From positions 372,001-436,000 of the forward strand of contig CAVVVI010000004.1 of NCBI GenBank assembly GCA_963751795.1: a stretch of 64,000 bases of DNA. The letters are read 5' to 3'. Position 1 is the first letter of the stretch. Every line of letters begins with the position of its first letter. A program made the translations under genes and the position numbers. Positions 1 through 10,134 of this stretch are shown piece by piece. Origin of the DNA: BOG-908 sp963751795 (GTDB lineage: Bacteria > Pseudomonadota > Alphaproteobacteria > Acetobacterales > Acetobacteraceae). The notes under the pieces are model-generated. The model searched no databases and was not told the origin of the DNA. It saw only the letters and a list, made by a program, of their open reading frames with translations.

Positions 1-1
1 G

Positions 2-2300
2 GCGGGTTGCACCCAGATGGCGCAGCCGCGGCTGATCCCGCCGCTGCCGCCGCTCGGCCCGCGTTCGGATACGGCCACGCCGCGCATCAATGGCAGCGTG
101 GCCGGCAACCCGCCGCCGCTGCAGGTGGCCGTCAGCAACGGGCCCGGCGTGCTGGTGGCCGCGCCCGCGGCGCGCCGGGGTGCGGCGGGCGGCAGCATCA
201 CCCTGGATTTTGCCGATACCGACATCCGCGAGGTGGTGGCCCAAATCCTGGGCAACACGCTGCACGTGAACTACGCGATCGACCCCACCGTGCACGGCAC
301 GGCCACGCTGCGCACGGTGACGCCGCTGGCCGAAAGCCAGCTGATTCCGGTGCTGCAATCGCTGCTGGCGCAGAACCAGGCGACGCTGGTGAATGCCGGC
401 GGGGTGTATCGCGTGCTGCCCACGGCGGCGGCGGGCGGCATTGCCGGCGGCGCCGGCACGGCCGGCGGCATGATGGTGCCGTTGCGCTATGCCGCGGCCG
501 AGGATCTGGCCAAGGTGTTGCAGCCTTACGTGCAGGGCGGCGCCCGGCTGGTGGCCATCCCCAGCAGCAACGCGCTGGTGATCGGCGGCGAGCCGGCGCA
601 GCGCGACGCGCTGGTGGAGCTGGTGCGCGCGTTCGACATCGATGTGCTGGCCGGCCAGAGCTACGCGCTGCTGCCGGTGCCCAACGGTGCGGCGGAGGAT
701 TTTGCCACCGCGCTGCAACAGGCGTTCCGCGCGCAGTCCGGCGGCTCGTTGGCCAGCCAGGTGAAGGTGGTGCCGCTGGCCCGCGTGGATGCGGTGCTGG
801 TGGTGACCAGCTCGCCGCGTTACCTCAACGACGCGCGCCGGGTGTACTCGGTGGTGGAGCGCGGGATGCGCCAGACCATGCGCACCTGGCATGTGTATTA
901 CATCCAGAACAGCACGGCGCAGGACACCGCCTACATCCTGCAGCAGGCCTTCACGCCGGATAACGTAACGGCGCAGCCCACGGCGCACGGGCAGGGGCAG
1001 CAGACGCAGCAATCCGGCCTGGCCGGGGCTTCCACATCGGGGGTGAGCGGCAGCGGCAGCGGTTCGGGCATCGGTGGCGGCGGCGGCTCGGGCATCGGTG
1101 GCGGTGCTTCGGGCGGCGGCGGCATCGGTGGCGGCGGCGGCGGCACGGGTGGGCTGGGCAGCAGCCTGTCGGGTGGTGGCGGCGGCATCGGCGGGGGCAC
1201 CAGCGGCTCCGGCGGGCAGGGCATGCCCACGCATGGCGGCGGCACGGCCGGCGCCAACCCGCTGCTGGGCGGCCTTTCGGCCGGCGGCGGCGCGGCGGCG
1301 GCCAACGCCATGCGCATCATCCCCAACCCGGAAAACAACGCCATCCTCGTCTATGCGACAGGCGAGGAAGAGGCGACGGTGGAGGCGATGCTGCACAAGA
1401 TCGACATCCTGCCGTTGCAGGTTCGCATCGACGTGATCATCGCCGAGGTCGATCTGAACGACCAGCTGCGTTACGGCACCGAGTTCTATTTCCGCCATCA
1501 CGGGCTCTCCGGCGCGCTGGGCCAGGCGGCGGGCGTGATTTTGGGCGCCGGCAGCCCCACGGTGGGCAATCCGGGGTTCTCGTTCGGCGTGTCGGGCGCT
1601 TCGGGCGATGTGGTGGTGCAGGCGTTGCAGGGCATCACGACGGTGAAGATCCTGTCCTCGCCGGCGCTGCTGGTGCTCGATAACGAGACGGCCTCGCTGC
1701 AGGTGGGCAATTTGGTGCCGTATCTGACCGGCTCGGCCACGCCGCTGGCCACCGTGGGCACGGTGGGCAGTGCGGTGGTGAACTCCATCAGCTACCAGAA
1801 GACCGGCGTGATCACGCAGGTGACGCCGCGCGTGAATAGCGGCGGGCTGGTGACGCTGGATATCAGCCAGGAAGTGGCCGGCATCGCGCAGGACAGCACG
1901 TCGGTGGCGACATCGGGCTCGACGATCAACTCGCCGACCTTCACCGACCGTGCGGTGCAGAGCCGGGTGGTGGCGCAGGATGGCGAGACGGTGGGGATTG
2001 CCGGGCTGATCACCGATTCGGTGAGCCGGGGCAATACCGGCCTGCCGTTCCTGAAGAATATTCCCGGTGCTGAGCCTGCTGACCAGCACGCAGAGCAACG
2101 CGCGCATCCGCACCGAGCTGCTGGTGCTGCTGACACCGCATGTGATCCACAACCAGCGCGACGCGCGCTCGCTGACCGACGATCTGCGCGAGCAGCTGCC
2201 GCGCGCGGCCTTCGTGCCATACGAGGTGCAGAGCCTGCCGCGCGGCGGGTCGGACGATCCGCATCTGCGCGCGCAGCAGCGGCTGGGGGTTGGGCCGTAG
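2..2300 (+). CDS. gspD: Type II secretion secretin GspD, lipoprotein type, 5' end outside window, one frameshift
   Basis: This is the outer-membrane secretin of a type II secretion system, which forms the pore for folded exoproteins. The frame is open from base 2 and reads A-G-C-T at bases 2-13, the end of a lipobox. The true start is therefore upstream of the window, and Cys at 8-10 is the likely lipidated residue; the ATG at 17 is internal. In order there are an N0-like domain (about 200-430), two N-type ring-building domains (about 470-960), a Gly/Ser-rich insert (about 1015-1290), a third N domain, then the secretin core with TGVITQVTPRV and GLITDSVSRGNTGLPFLKNIP-like segments. Near 2064-2068 the frame breaks. 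The conserved end (TELLVLLTPHV) continues in the +1 frame and stops with TAG at 2298-2300. One surplus base is the simplest explanation. The family call is secure; intactness is uncertain. Confidence 0.88.
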
Positions 2301-2333
2301 ACGCGGCGATCCGCCGCGGTCTATGGCCTGCCG

Positions 2334-2693
2334 ATGACGGCGGTCCAGCTTCTTCAGGTGCTTGCGGTGACCGGCATGCTTGCCATCGGCCAGCTGCTGT
2401 TCCGCCGCGCGGCGGTGGGCGTGCCGCCGCTGTCCACGCTGGGCGGCGTGGCGGCGCTGCTGAGCCACCCGCTGTTCCTGCTGGCGCTCGCGCTGTACGG
2501 GGTGGCGACCGTGCTTTGGGTGGGCGTGCTGCAACAGGTGCCGCTGTCGCGTGCCTATCCGTTCACGGCGCTGGGCTTCGTGGTGGTGCCGCTCTGCGCG
2601 GTGCTGTTTCTGGGTGAGCCGATGGATACGCGGCTGGGCGCCGGGCTGGCGCTGATCTTCGCAGGGCTGATGCTGGCTGGCAGCCGCCGGTGA
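2334..2693 (+). CDS. Small four-TM EamA/SMR-like transporter, lipid-linked sugar flippase candidate
   Basis: The protein has 119 residues and is almost entirely hydrophobic, with four predicted membrane helices. The conserved-looking segment VPLSRAYPFTALGFVVVPLC resembles the second half of EamA/small-multidrug-resistance proteins such as ArnE/ArnF. Those proteins form dimers and flip undecaprenyl-phosphate-linked sugars across the inner membrane. The stop codon overlaps the GTG start of the downstream GT2 gene (GTGA at 2690-2693), so the two are translationally coupled. With the GT2 and the DUF2142 protein this forms a three-gene cassette, which makes flipping of a polyprenyl-phosphate sugar the most likely role. 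That role is inferred from context; a generic small transporter is the alternative. Confidence 0.7.
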   Translation: MTAVQLLQVLAVTGMLAIGQLLFRRAAVGVPPLSTLGGVAALLSHPLFLLALALYGVATVLWVGVLQQVPLSRAYPFTALGFVVVPLCAVLFLGEPMDTRLGAGLALIFAGLMLAGSRR

Positions 2694-3661
2694 TCACCGC
2701 CGTGATCCCCTGCTACAAGGTCGCCGATCACATCCTGCCGTTGCTGGCCGGCATCGGGCCGGAGGTGACGCGCATCATCTGCGTGGACGACGCCTGCCCC
2801 GAAGGCAGCGGATCGGTGATCGAGCAGGGCTGCCGCGACGCCCGGGTGAGCGCACTGCGCCACGCGCAGAACCGCGGCGTCGGCGGAGCCATGGTGACGG
2901 GCTTTGCCGCGGCGCTGGAAGGCGGGGCGCGGGTGGTGGTCAAGCTCGATGGCGACGGGCAGATGGATCCGGCATTGATTGCCGCACTCGCCGCCCCCGT
3001 GCTGGCGGGGCAGGCCGATTACGCCAAGGGCAATCGGTTCTTCTCGCCGGAGACGGTACGCGGCATGCCGGCGATTCGGCTGGCCGGCAACGCCGTGCTG
3101 AGTTTCATGACCAAGCTTTCCACCGGCTACTGGTCGGTGTTCGATCCCACCAACGGCTTCCTCGCCATCGATGCCGGCGTGCTGCGGCTGCTGCCGTGCG
3201 ACAAGCTGGCGCCCCGCTACTTTTTCGAGAGTGACATGCTGTTTCGCCTGAGCGTGTTGCGTGCCGTGGTGGTGGATGTGCCGATGCAGGCGCGATACGG
3301 CGAGGAGGCGAGCAGCCTGCGCATCGGCCGGGTGATCGGCCCGTTTCTGGCCGGCCATGCGCGTAACTTCGCCAAGCGCATCGTGTATGGCTATTTCCTG
3401 CGCGACTTCCACATCGCCTCGCTCGAGCTGGTTCTGGGCCTGGCCGCGACGATGTTCGGCGTGCTGACCGGCACGGCCGACTGGATCCATTCGGCGCATC
3501 TCGGCCGGGCGACGCCGGCGGGCGCGGTGATGCTGGCGGCACTGCCTCTGGCGTTGGGCGTGCAGCTGTTGCTGGCGTTCCTGAACTTCGACATCACCGC
3601 GGAACCGCAGCGGCCAATTCAGCACAGCCTGCGCAGCCTGCAGGTGACGGGGGTGGCGTGA
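2690..3661 (+). CDS. Family 2 glycosyltransferase, polyprenyl-phosphate sugar synthase type
   Basis: The protein has 323 residues. The N-terminal GT-A domain starts ITAVIPCYKVADHI and carries a nucleotide-sugar-binding DDACPEGSGS segment, the DXD-type motif VVKLDGDGQMDP (about residues 85-95) and the FDPTNGF motif near 160. These are features of dolichol/undecaprenyl-phosphate mannosyl- and glucosyltransferases (DPM1/GtrB-like). The last 90 residues hold two membrane helices, as in GtrB-type enzymes. The predicted reaction is transfer of a sugar from NDP-sugar to polyprenyl phosphate at the cytoplasmic face of the inner membrane. The start is GTG, overlapping the upstream stop, and the stop overlaps the next GTG (3658), so the three genes are probably one operon. 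The sugar cannot be deduced. Confidence 0.85.
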   Translation: MITAVIPCYKVADHILPLLAGIGPEVTRIICVDDACPEGSGSVIEQGCRDARVSALRHAQNRGVGGAMVTGFAAALEGGARVVVKLDGDGQMDPALIAALAAPVLAGQADYAKGNRFFSPETVRGMPAIRLAGNAVLSFMTKLSTGYWSVFDPTNGFLAIDAGVLRLLPCDKLAPRYFFESDMLFRLSVLRAVVVDVPMQARYGEEASSLRIGRVIGPFLAGHARNFAKRIVYGYFLRDFHIASLELVLGLAATMFGVLTGTADWIHSAHLGRATPAGAVMLAALPLALGVQLLLAFLNFDITAEPQRPIQHSLRSLQVTGVA

Positions 3662-4975
3662 TCACGCCCCGGCTGCTCGCGGCATTGTACGGGCTGTACG
3701 GCGCGCTAGCCGTGCTGCTGCTGGCGGTGCTGATGCCCCCATACCAGAACGTCGACGAGCCGGCGCATCTGACGCGCGCCGACCAGGTCTCGCATAGCGG
3801 CTGGGTGGCGCAGGCCGGCCCGGGGGCGCCGGCGCTGATCGATGCGGGCGTGCTGAATGGCGCGCTGCGGTTCAGTGCGCTGACTCGCGATGCGCGTTCG
3901 CATGTGACGCGCGATCTGTATGCGCCGGTTGGCTGGTCCGCGCGGCAAGTGGCGGCCTATCCCAGCAGTGCGGTCTATTCGCCGACCTTCTATTTGCCAG
4001 CGGCCGTGGCGCTGGCGATGGGCCGGCACAATCACCTCTCGGTGCTGCCGGCCGCCGAATTGGCGCGCGGGCTGAGCGGGGCTGCGGCGGTGGGGGTGGG
4101 CGTGCTGGCGATCGCCTTGGCCGGGCCGGCCAGCGTGTGGCTGTTTGCGGTGCTGACGCTGCCAATGGCGCTGGCCCAGGCGGCGGCCGTGGGTCAGGAC
4201 GGGCTGATGATCGCCTGCAGCGGGTTGGCGGCATCCTGCCTGATCCGCCTGCAGAGCGCGGCGGCACGGCATCGGCGGGCGCTGTTCGCGGTACTCTGCC
4301 TGGCGCTGGCGCTGGTGGTGCAGGCGCGGCCGCCTTACGTGGCGCTGGCGTTGCTGCCGCTGGCAGCCGGCGGGCGGCGATGGCTGCGGGTTGCGGGGTG
4401 CGTGGCCATCGTGGCTGCGGTGGCGGGCTGGAGCGTGATCGCCCTGCGGGCCAGCGGCGCCGATATCGGCCATTTCAACGGTTCCGACGCGCACGCGCAG
4501 GCGCTGCTGCTGCTGACGGCGCCCTGGCGGCTTTTGGGCGTTCTGGCGATGACGCTGGAGCGCTCCGGAAAAGGTTTCCTCGAGCAGGCGGTGGGCGTGC
4601 TCGGCTGGCTCGATGTGCATCTGCCGCGAACCTACGCTGACGGCTGCATGCCTTGGCTGGCTGTGGCGGCGGCGGCAACCTTGCTTGCCGGCCGTGGGTG
4701 GGCAGGGTGGCGGCGGCGGGGTGATGCCTGGGCTGCATTCTGACTGCGGCGCTCGGTGTGTTCGTCATGCAATACCTCACCTGGTCTAAGCCGGGTGCGG
4801 CGGTGGTGGATGGCGTGCAGGGGCGCTATGTCCTGCCGCTGGCTATGCTGCTGGGGGTGTGCTGGCGAGGCCGTTGCATGGCCGGCTGGGGTGGATCGCC
4901 TGGCCGGTGGCGCTGTTTCCGATCGTGAGCATCGTCATCACGGTCCATCGCATCACATTGCGATATTATTTCTGA
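3658..4975 (+). CDS. DUF2142 family polytopic membrane protein, interrupted by two frameshifts
   Basis: The N-terminus has a membrane helix followed by MPPYQNVDEPAHLTRADQV, with the acidic DE..H motif after TM1 typical of DUF2142 proteins, which resemble GT-C glycosyltransferases. The first open frame stops at 4743. Homologous sequence clearly continues in another frame from about 4743, including VVDGVQGRYVLPLA, the DUF2142 C-terminal signature. It then moves to a third frame from about 4862 and ends WPVALFPIVSIVITVHR...RYYF with TGA at 4973-4975. The second break looks like a TG duplication after a five-G run. Both breaks may be sequencing errors, since essential genes nearby show the same. 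The likely role is transfer of a lipid-linked sugar onto an envelope glycan, inferred from the upstream flippase-like and GT2 genes. Confidence 0.75.
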
Positions 4976-6414
4976 GCGGGGCTGCGGACGTGGCGGCCGC
5001 TCGCCCGATCCCAGTTCGCCGCGTAGCCCTGCAGGGCTGCCAGGATGAGATGGGCGTCCTCAGCGAGCCAGATCAGCAGGCAGGGGGCCAGCCCGGCGGC
5101 GAGGGCGCGGGGGAGGGGCGTTGCCAGCACGGCGGCGAGATAGAACAGCACGTAGGGCACGATCCAGTAGCGGCCTTGCACGCCCTGGATGATCTGCGCA
5201 TCCGGCCGCGAGAAGCCGATCTTGAATGCCAGCACCATGGCCTACCCGAGGCCGGCGGCCAGCACGGCCAGCAAGCCGGCGGCACGGGGCGAGGCGCGCG
5301 ATCGCGGTTCGGCGATGGCGATGCCGAGCAGGACGAGCAGTGCCAGCAGCGTCGTTGTGCCGTTGAACCATTGCCAGAGCGGTAGCGGGCCGTTGCCGAA
5401 GCGCGCGAAGGCATCCGACCAGTAGGTGTAGAAGGCGTCGTGGATGTTGTGCAGCACCAGCAGCGCGTGGTGCAGCGGTGCTGCCAAGATCATGTGGACG
5501 GCCACGGAAGGCTGCGCGCCGTAGCCCCAGTAAGCGCCGGGCACGAAGCGGAAATGGCCGTTCCAGAGCCCGGCCGTGCCGAAGGTCAGGGCGACCGCGC
5601 CGGCGCGGAACAGCCAGGCCGCGCGCGGGGTGCGGAAGCGGCGGTCGGGGATCAGCAGCACGCTGAGGCACAGCAGGGCGCTGGTGAGTTTCAGCAGCCC
5701 GAGGCAGATGGCGAGCGCCAGCGTCAGGATGCGCTGCTTGCGGCCGAACAAGGCTGCCGGGTCCATGTGGAGGCGCAGGCACGCGGCGACGAACAGGCAG
5801 GAGATGGCGTTCGTCATCGGGTCGGCGCTGTAGGAGGCGGCGACGCCGATGGCGGCGGGCATGGTGAGCAGGGCCAACGTGCCGAAGGCGCCGGCGGGCA
5901 GCACGCGCATGACGAGCGCCACCACGCCGAGCCAGGCGGCGAGCGAGGCGAGCCGGCCGGCCACGACCTGGCCCGCCAGGCCGAGATGCAGCACCCTGCC
6001 AAGCAGCAGGCCGGCGGCTGCCGGCAGATAGGGCAGCGGCGGGAAGGAGGCGGAGGACGGGAAGGACGCCATCTGCCGCCCGGGAGGCATCTGCTCGATG
6101 GCGGCCGTGGCGGCATCGGCTTCCGGCACGAGGGAGGGCCGGCTGGTGTTGCGCCGGTCATTGAACCAGGCCTCGTAGGCGAGCAGGCGCGTATCCAGCG
6201 GGCCGCCCCAGTCGTTGGGGCCCAATGACCGGGCCAGCAGCCCACCGGCGCTGATCTGGACCGCCCGCCTGAAATGGTAGGATTCGTCGATCCCGCCCAT
6301 CGGCGTCGCCCGGAACGCGAGCACGATGCCGAGCACGGCAACAGCGGTGAAGTAGATGATCGTCACGTCCCGCCGCAGCCGGGCAGACATGAGGCGGGCG
6401 AGCAGCAGGTTCAT
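4966..6414 (-). CDS. DUF2142 family membrane protein, interrupted by in-frame TAG at 5240-5242
   Basis: This is a polytopic membrane protein in the same family as the convergent neighbour ending at 4975, and the two 3' ends overlap by 10 bp. The start is placed at ATG 6414 (MNLLLARLM) rather than the longer open frame, because it puts a normal first TM helix before the family motif ATPMGGIDESYHF. The frame stops at TAG 5240-5242. The same frame then continues with AMVLAFKIGF and the diagnostic IIQGVQGRYWIVPY to TAA at 4966. A single base change therefore removes the last 90 residues. It may be a real nonsense mutation or a base-call error. If intact, the protein would be about 480 residues and is predicted to act as a GT-C-like transferase in envelope sugar modification. 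Confidence 0.72.
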
Positions 6415-6500
6415 CCAGGTCGCTCCGCAGTCGATCGCCCCGCAGAACCCATGCTGCCCCCGCCTCCGCCCGTCAATACGCCGCGAAAACGTCCACATCC

Positions 6501-6554
6501 CAACGCCCAAAAGGCACAAGTTTTTTGGTCCTTTTTTTCAAAAAAGGACTGCTT
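6501..6554 (-). repeat. Dispersed intergenic hairpin repeat, copy 1
   Basis: A perfect 10-bp inverted repeat (GTCCTTTTTT / AAAAAAGGAC, 6528-6549) is flanked on the minus strand by AAGCA on one side and CAAAAAACTTGTGCCTTTTGG on the other. The same order of elements recurs at 20297-20355 on the plus strand, so this is one copy of a repeat family. It lies just upstream of dnaE and could act as a terminator for readthrough, but that is inference. Confidence 0.6.
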
Positions 6555-6584
6555 GCCTTCCTCTTCCCCACCTAGGTTCCCGCA

Positions 6585-9500
6585 ATGCCCAGCTTCGTCC
6601 ACCTCCGAGTCCACTCCGCCTATTCGCTCAGCGAAGGCGCCATCAAGCCGGAGAAGATCGCCGCGCTGGCGCGCGAGGCCGGCATGCCGGCGGTGGCCAT
6701 CACCGACACCGCCAATCTGTTCGGCGCGCTGGAGTTCTCGCAGTACTGCACCGGGCGCGGCGTGCAGCCGATCATCGGGTGCCAGATCACGCTCGCGGGC
6801 AATCGGCGCGCCGGTGGTGCTGCTGGCGCAGACCGAGGCGGGGCTGGCCAATCTGCAGCGCCTGTCTTCGGCCGGGTTCCTCACATCGGATCCGGCCGAC
6901 CCGCAGCTGGTGTTCGATACCGTGGCGGCGCATGCCGAGGGGATGATGCTGCTGACGGGCGGCACGCGGGGCCCGCTGGCGCGGCTGCTGGCCGAGGGGC
7001 GGGAGGCCGAGGCAGCGGCCATGCTGGCGCGGATGGACGAGGCGTTTGGCGGCCGCGTGGCCGTGGAGCTGCACCGGCACGGGCTGGCGGTGGAGCGGGC
7101 GGTGGAAGGCGGGCTGATCGCGCTGGCCGACGCGCGCAGCCTGCCGCTGGTGGCGACCAATGAGTGCTTCTTCGCCACGCCGGCGATGCACGAGGCGCAC
7201 GACGCGCTGCTGTGCATCGCCGGCGCGCGCCTGCTGTCGGAGGCCGAGCGGCGGCGGGTGACGGCCGAGCATTACTTCAAGTCGGCCGCGGCGATGCGTG
7301 CGCTGTTCGCCGACCTGCCGGAAGCCTGCGACAACACGCTGGCCATCGCGCAGGGCTGCGCGGTGATGGCCGAGACGCGGCGAGCCGCTGTTGCCCGTGT
7401 GCCCCAAGGTGCGGCCCGGCAGCAGCGAGGGAGAGACGTTGGCGGCGATGGCGCGCGAGGGGCTGGCGCGGCGCATGGATGCAATGGCTGCCGACGCCGC
7501 CCAGCGCGCGCGTTACCGCGAGCGGCTGGACTACGAGCTGGGCGTGATCGCCGGCATGGGTTTTCCGGGCTATTTCCTGATCGTTGCCGATTTCATCCAG
7601 TGGGCGAAGGCGCAGGGCATTCCGGTGGGGCCCGGCCGCGGTTCGGGCGCCGGCTCGGTGGCGGCCTGGGCGCTGACGATCACCGATCTCGATCCGCTGC
7701 GGTTCGGCCTGCTGTTCGAGCGGTTCCTCAACCCCGAGCGCGTGTCGATGCCCGATTTCGACATCGATTTCTGCCAGAACCGGCGCGACGAGGTGATCAG
7801 CTACGTGCGGCGCGAGTATGGCGACGACCGCGTGGCGCAGATCATCACCTTCGGCAAGCTGCAGGCGCGCGCGGCGGTGCGCGACGTGGGGCGTGTGCTG
7901 GGCATGCCGTATGGCCAGGTGAACCGCGTGGCCGAGCTGATCCCCAACAACCCGGCCAAGCCGTGCACGCTGCGCGAGGCGGTGGATGGCGAGCCGCGAT
8001 TGCGCGAGCTGCGCGATGGCGAGGAGGCCATACGCCGCCTGCTGGAAATCGCCATGCAGGTGGAGGGGCTGTACCGCCACGCCAGCACGCATGCGGCCGG
8101 CGTGGTGATCGGCGACCGCAAGCTGGTGGATCTGGTGCCGCTGTATCGCGACCCGCGCGAGGGTACGCTGGTGACGCAGTACAACATGAAATGGGTCGAG
8201 CAGGCCGGGCTGGTGAAGTTCGACTTCCTCGGCCTGACGACACTGACCATCCTGCAGCGCGCCGTCGAGTATCTGCGCGAGATGGGCGTGACCGTCGATC
8301 TCGACCGGTTGCCGCTGGATGATGCGGCGACGTATGCGATGCTGCAGCGGGGCGATGCCGGCGGCGTGTTCCAATTCGAAAGCGCGGGCATGCGCGACGT
8401 GCTGCGGCAGATGCGGCCGGACCGGCTGGAGGATCTGATCGCCGCCGTGGCGCTGTATCGGCCTGGCCCGATGGCCAACATTCCGGATTACTGCAGGCGC
8501 AAGCACGGCGAGGCCTGGCAGCCGCCGCATGAGGAGCTGCGCCAGATCCTGGGCGAGACCTACGGCATCATGGTCTATCAGGAGCAGGTGATGCAGATCG
8601 CCCAGACGATGGGCGGCTACAGCCTGGGTGCGGCCGATCTGCTGCGCCGCGCGATGGGCAAGAAGATCCGTGCGGAGATGGATGCGCAGCGCGCGGTGTT
8701 CACCAGCGGTGCCGTGGCGCGCGGCATCCCGGAGGCCAAGGCCATCGAGGTGTTCGACCTGATGGCGAAGTTTGCCGATTACGGCTTCAACAAATCCCAC
8801 GCCGCGGCTTACGCGCTGGTGAGTTATCAGACCGCGTGGATGAAGGCGAACCATCCGGAGGCGTTCCTGGCGGCCTGCATGTCGCTGGCGATGGGCAACA
8901 CCGACAAGCTGGCGGCGCTGCGGCAGGAGGCCGAGCGGATGGGCATCCGCGTGCTGCCGCCCAGCATCAACGCGAGCGGCGCCGATTTTACGGTGGAGGC
9001 GGCGGCCGACGGCACGCTGGCGATCCGCTACGCGCTGGCTGCGGTGAAGAAGGTGGGGTTTGCGGCCATGCAGGGGCTGGTGGCGGCGCGCGGGCGGCGC
9101 CCGTTTGCCGACGTGTCGGATTTCGCCGCCCGCATCGATGGGCGCAGCGTGACGAAGATGCAGCTGGAAAACCTGGCGCGTGCCGGCGCCTTCGATGCGA
9201 TCGATGCCAATCGCGCGCGCCTCTTCGCCGGCGCGGAGACCATCCTGCGCAGCGCCCAGGCGCGGGCGGAGGAGGCGAGCAGCGGCCAGATCGGCCTGTT
9301 CGGCGGCGGCGAGCCGGAGCGGCTGCGCCTGCCGGCCATCGCCGATTGGCCGGACATGGAGCGGCTGGGCTACGAGGCCGAGGCGGTGGGGTTCCACCTG
9401 ACCGCGCATCCGCTGGACGGGTTCGCCAGCCTGCTGAAGCGCCTGGGCGCGGTGCCCACCACGGCGTTGCAGGCGCGGGCGGAGGCGGGCGGCGGGCGGG

Positions 9501-9973
9501 TGAAGGTTGCGGGCTGCGTGGCGGGCAGCAAGGAGCGGACGACCAAGAGCGGCAACCGCATGGCGTGGGTGACGCTGTCGGATGCCGGGGGATCGTGCGA
9601 GGTGACGCTGTTCAGCGAAGTGCTGGGCCAGGCGCGGCCGCTGCTGGCCGCCGGGGCGCCGCTGCTGGTGACGGTGGATCTCCGCATGGAAGGCGAGGCG
9701 CTGCGGATTACCGCGCAGGATGTGGTGACACTCGACCGCGCGGCGCTGGAGGCCGGGGCGGGCATGCGCATCTGGCTGAAAACCACCGAGGCGGTGCCGC
9801 ATATCCGCGCGCTGCTGGACCGCGAAGGCAAGGGCCGTGGCTCGGTGAGCCTGATGCCGATGCTGGACGGGCCGGAGGTAGAGATCGCGCTGCCCGGGAG
9901 GTTTGCGGTGACGCCGCGGCTGCGCCAGGCGCTGAAGACGATTGCCGGGGTGGAGCGCGTCGACGAGGTCTGA
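6585..9973 (+). CDS. dnaE: DNA polymerase III subunit alpha, two frameshifts
   Basis: This is the replicative polymerase catalytic subunit. The start ATG 6585 gives FVHLRVHSAYSLSEGAI, the PHP-domain opening of alphaproteobacterial DnaE1 rather than the error-prone DnaE2. The palm carries the catalytic acidic motif MPDFDIDFCQNRRDEV. GPGRGSGAGS is nearby, and near the C-terminus is an OB-fold (VKVAGCVAGSKERTTKSGN). The total length is about 1129 codons, normal for the family. The reading frame changes twice. At about 6800 it moves from QITLAGN to APVVLLAQTEAGLANLQ, and at about 7380 it moves to PLLPVCPKVRPG. Each break is explained by one surplus base in a GC-rich context. The gene is essential, so these are almost certainly sequence errors. 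tRNA-Lys follows 64 bp downstream. Confidence 0.93.
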
Positions 9974-10037
9974 CCGCGCAAAACAGGGCCTTCCTTCCCG
10001 GCGTGCGGCCTGCTATCACGCCGCCTCGCTGAACGGC

Positions 10038-10113
10038 GGGCACTTAGCTCAGTTGGTAGAGCGGCTGACTCTTAATCAGCTTGTCGTAGGTTCGATCCCT
10101 ACAGTGCCCACCA
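10038..10113 (+). tRNA. tRNA-Lys(CTT)
   Basis: A 76-nt cloverleaf with acceptor stem GGGCACT/AGTGCCC, anticodon stem GCTGA/TCAGC and loop CTCTTAA (anticodon CTT at 10071-10073). The T-arm is GTAGGTTCGATCCCTAC and CCA is genome-encoded. Confidence 0.97.
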
Positions 10114-10134
10114 TTCCCCGCTGACCGGAGCGGC

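Noticed and set aside
1015..1290. Tandem repeat or CRISPR-like array in the GGC-rich stretch
   Set aside because: It is coding low-complexity Gly/Ser sequence inside gspD with no regular repeat-spacer pattern. No CRISPR array was seen anywhere in the window.
931..1344. Proline-rich minus-strand frame
   Set aside because: Antisense shadow of the Gly-rich part of gspD.
6800..7385. Programmed frameshifting in dnaE
   Set aside because: There is no slippery heptamer or downstream structure at either site, and dnaE is not known for it. Similar breaks in pheS, pheT and nuoF favour sequence error.
6274..8322. A 682-codon plus-strand frame
   Set aside because: Only its middle (about 6803-7380) encodes real DnaE sequence; the rest is antisense to the DUF2142 gene or out of frame.
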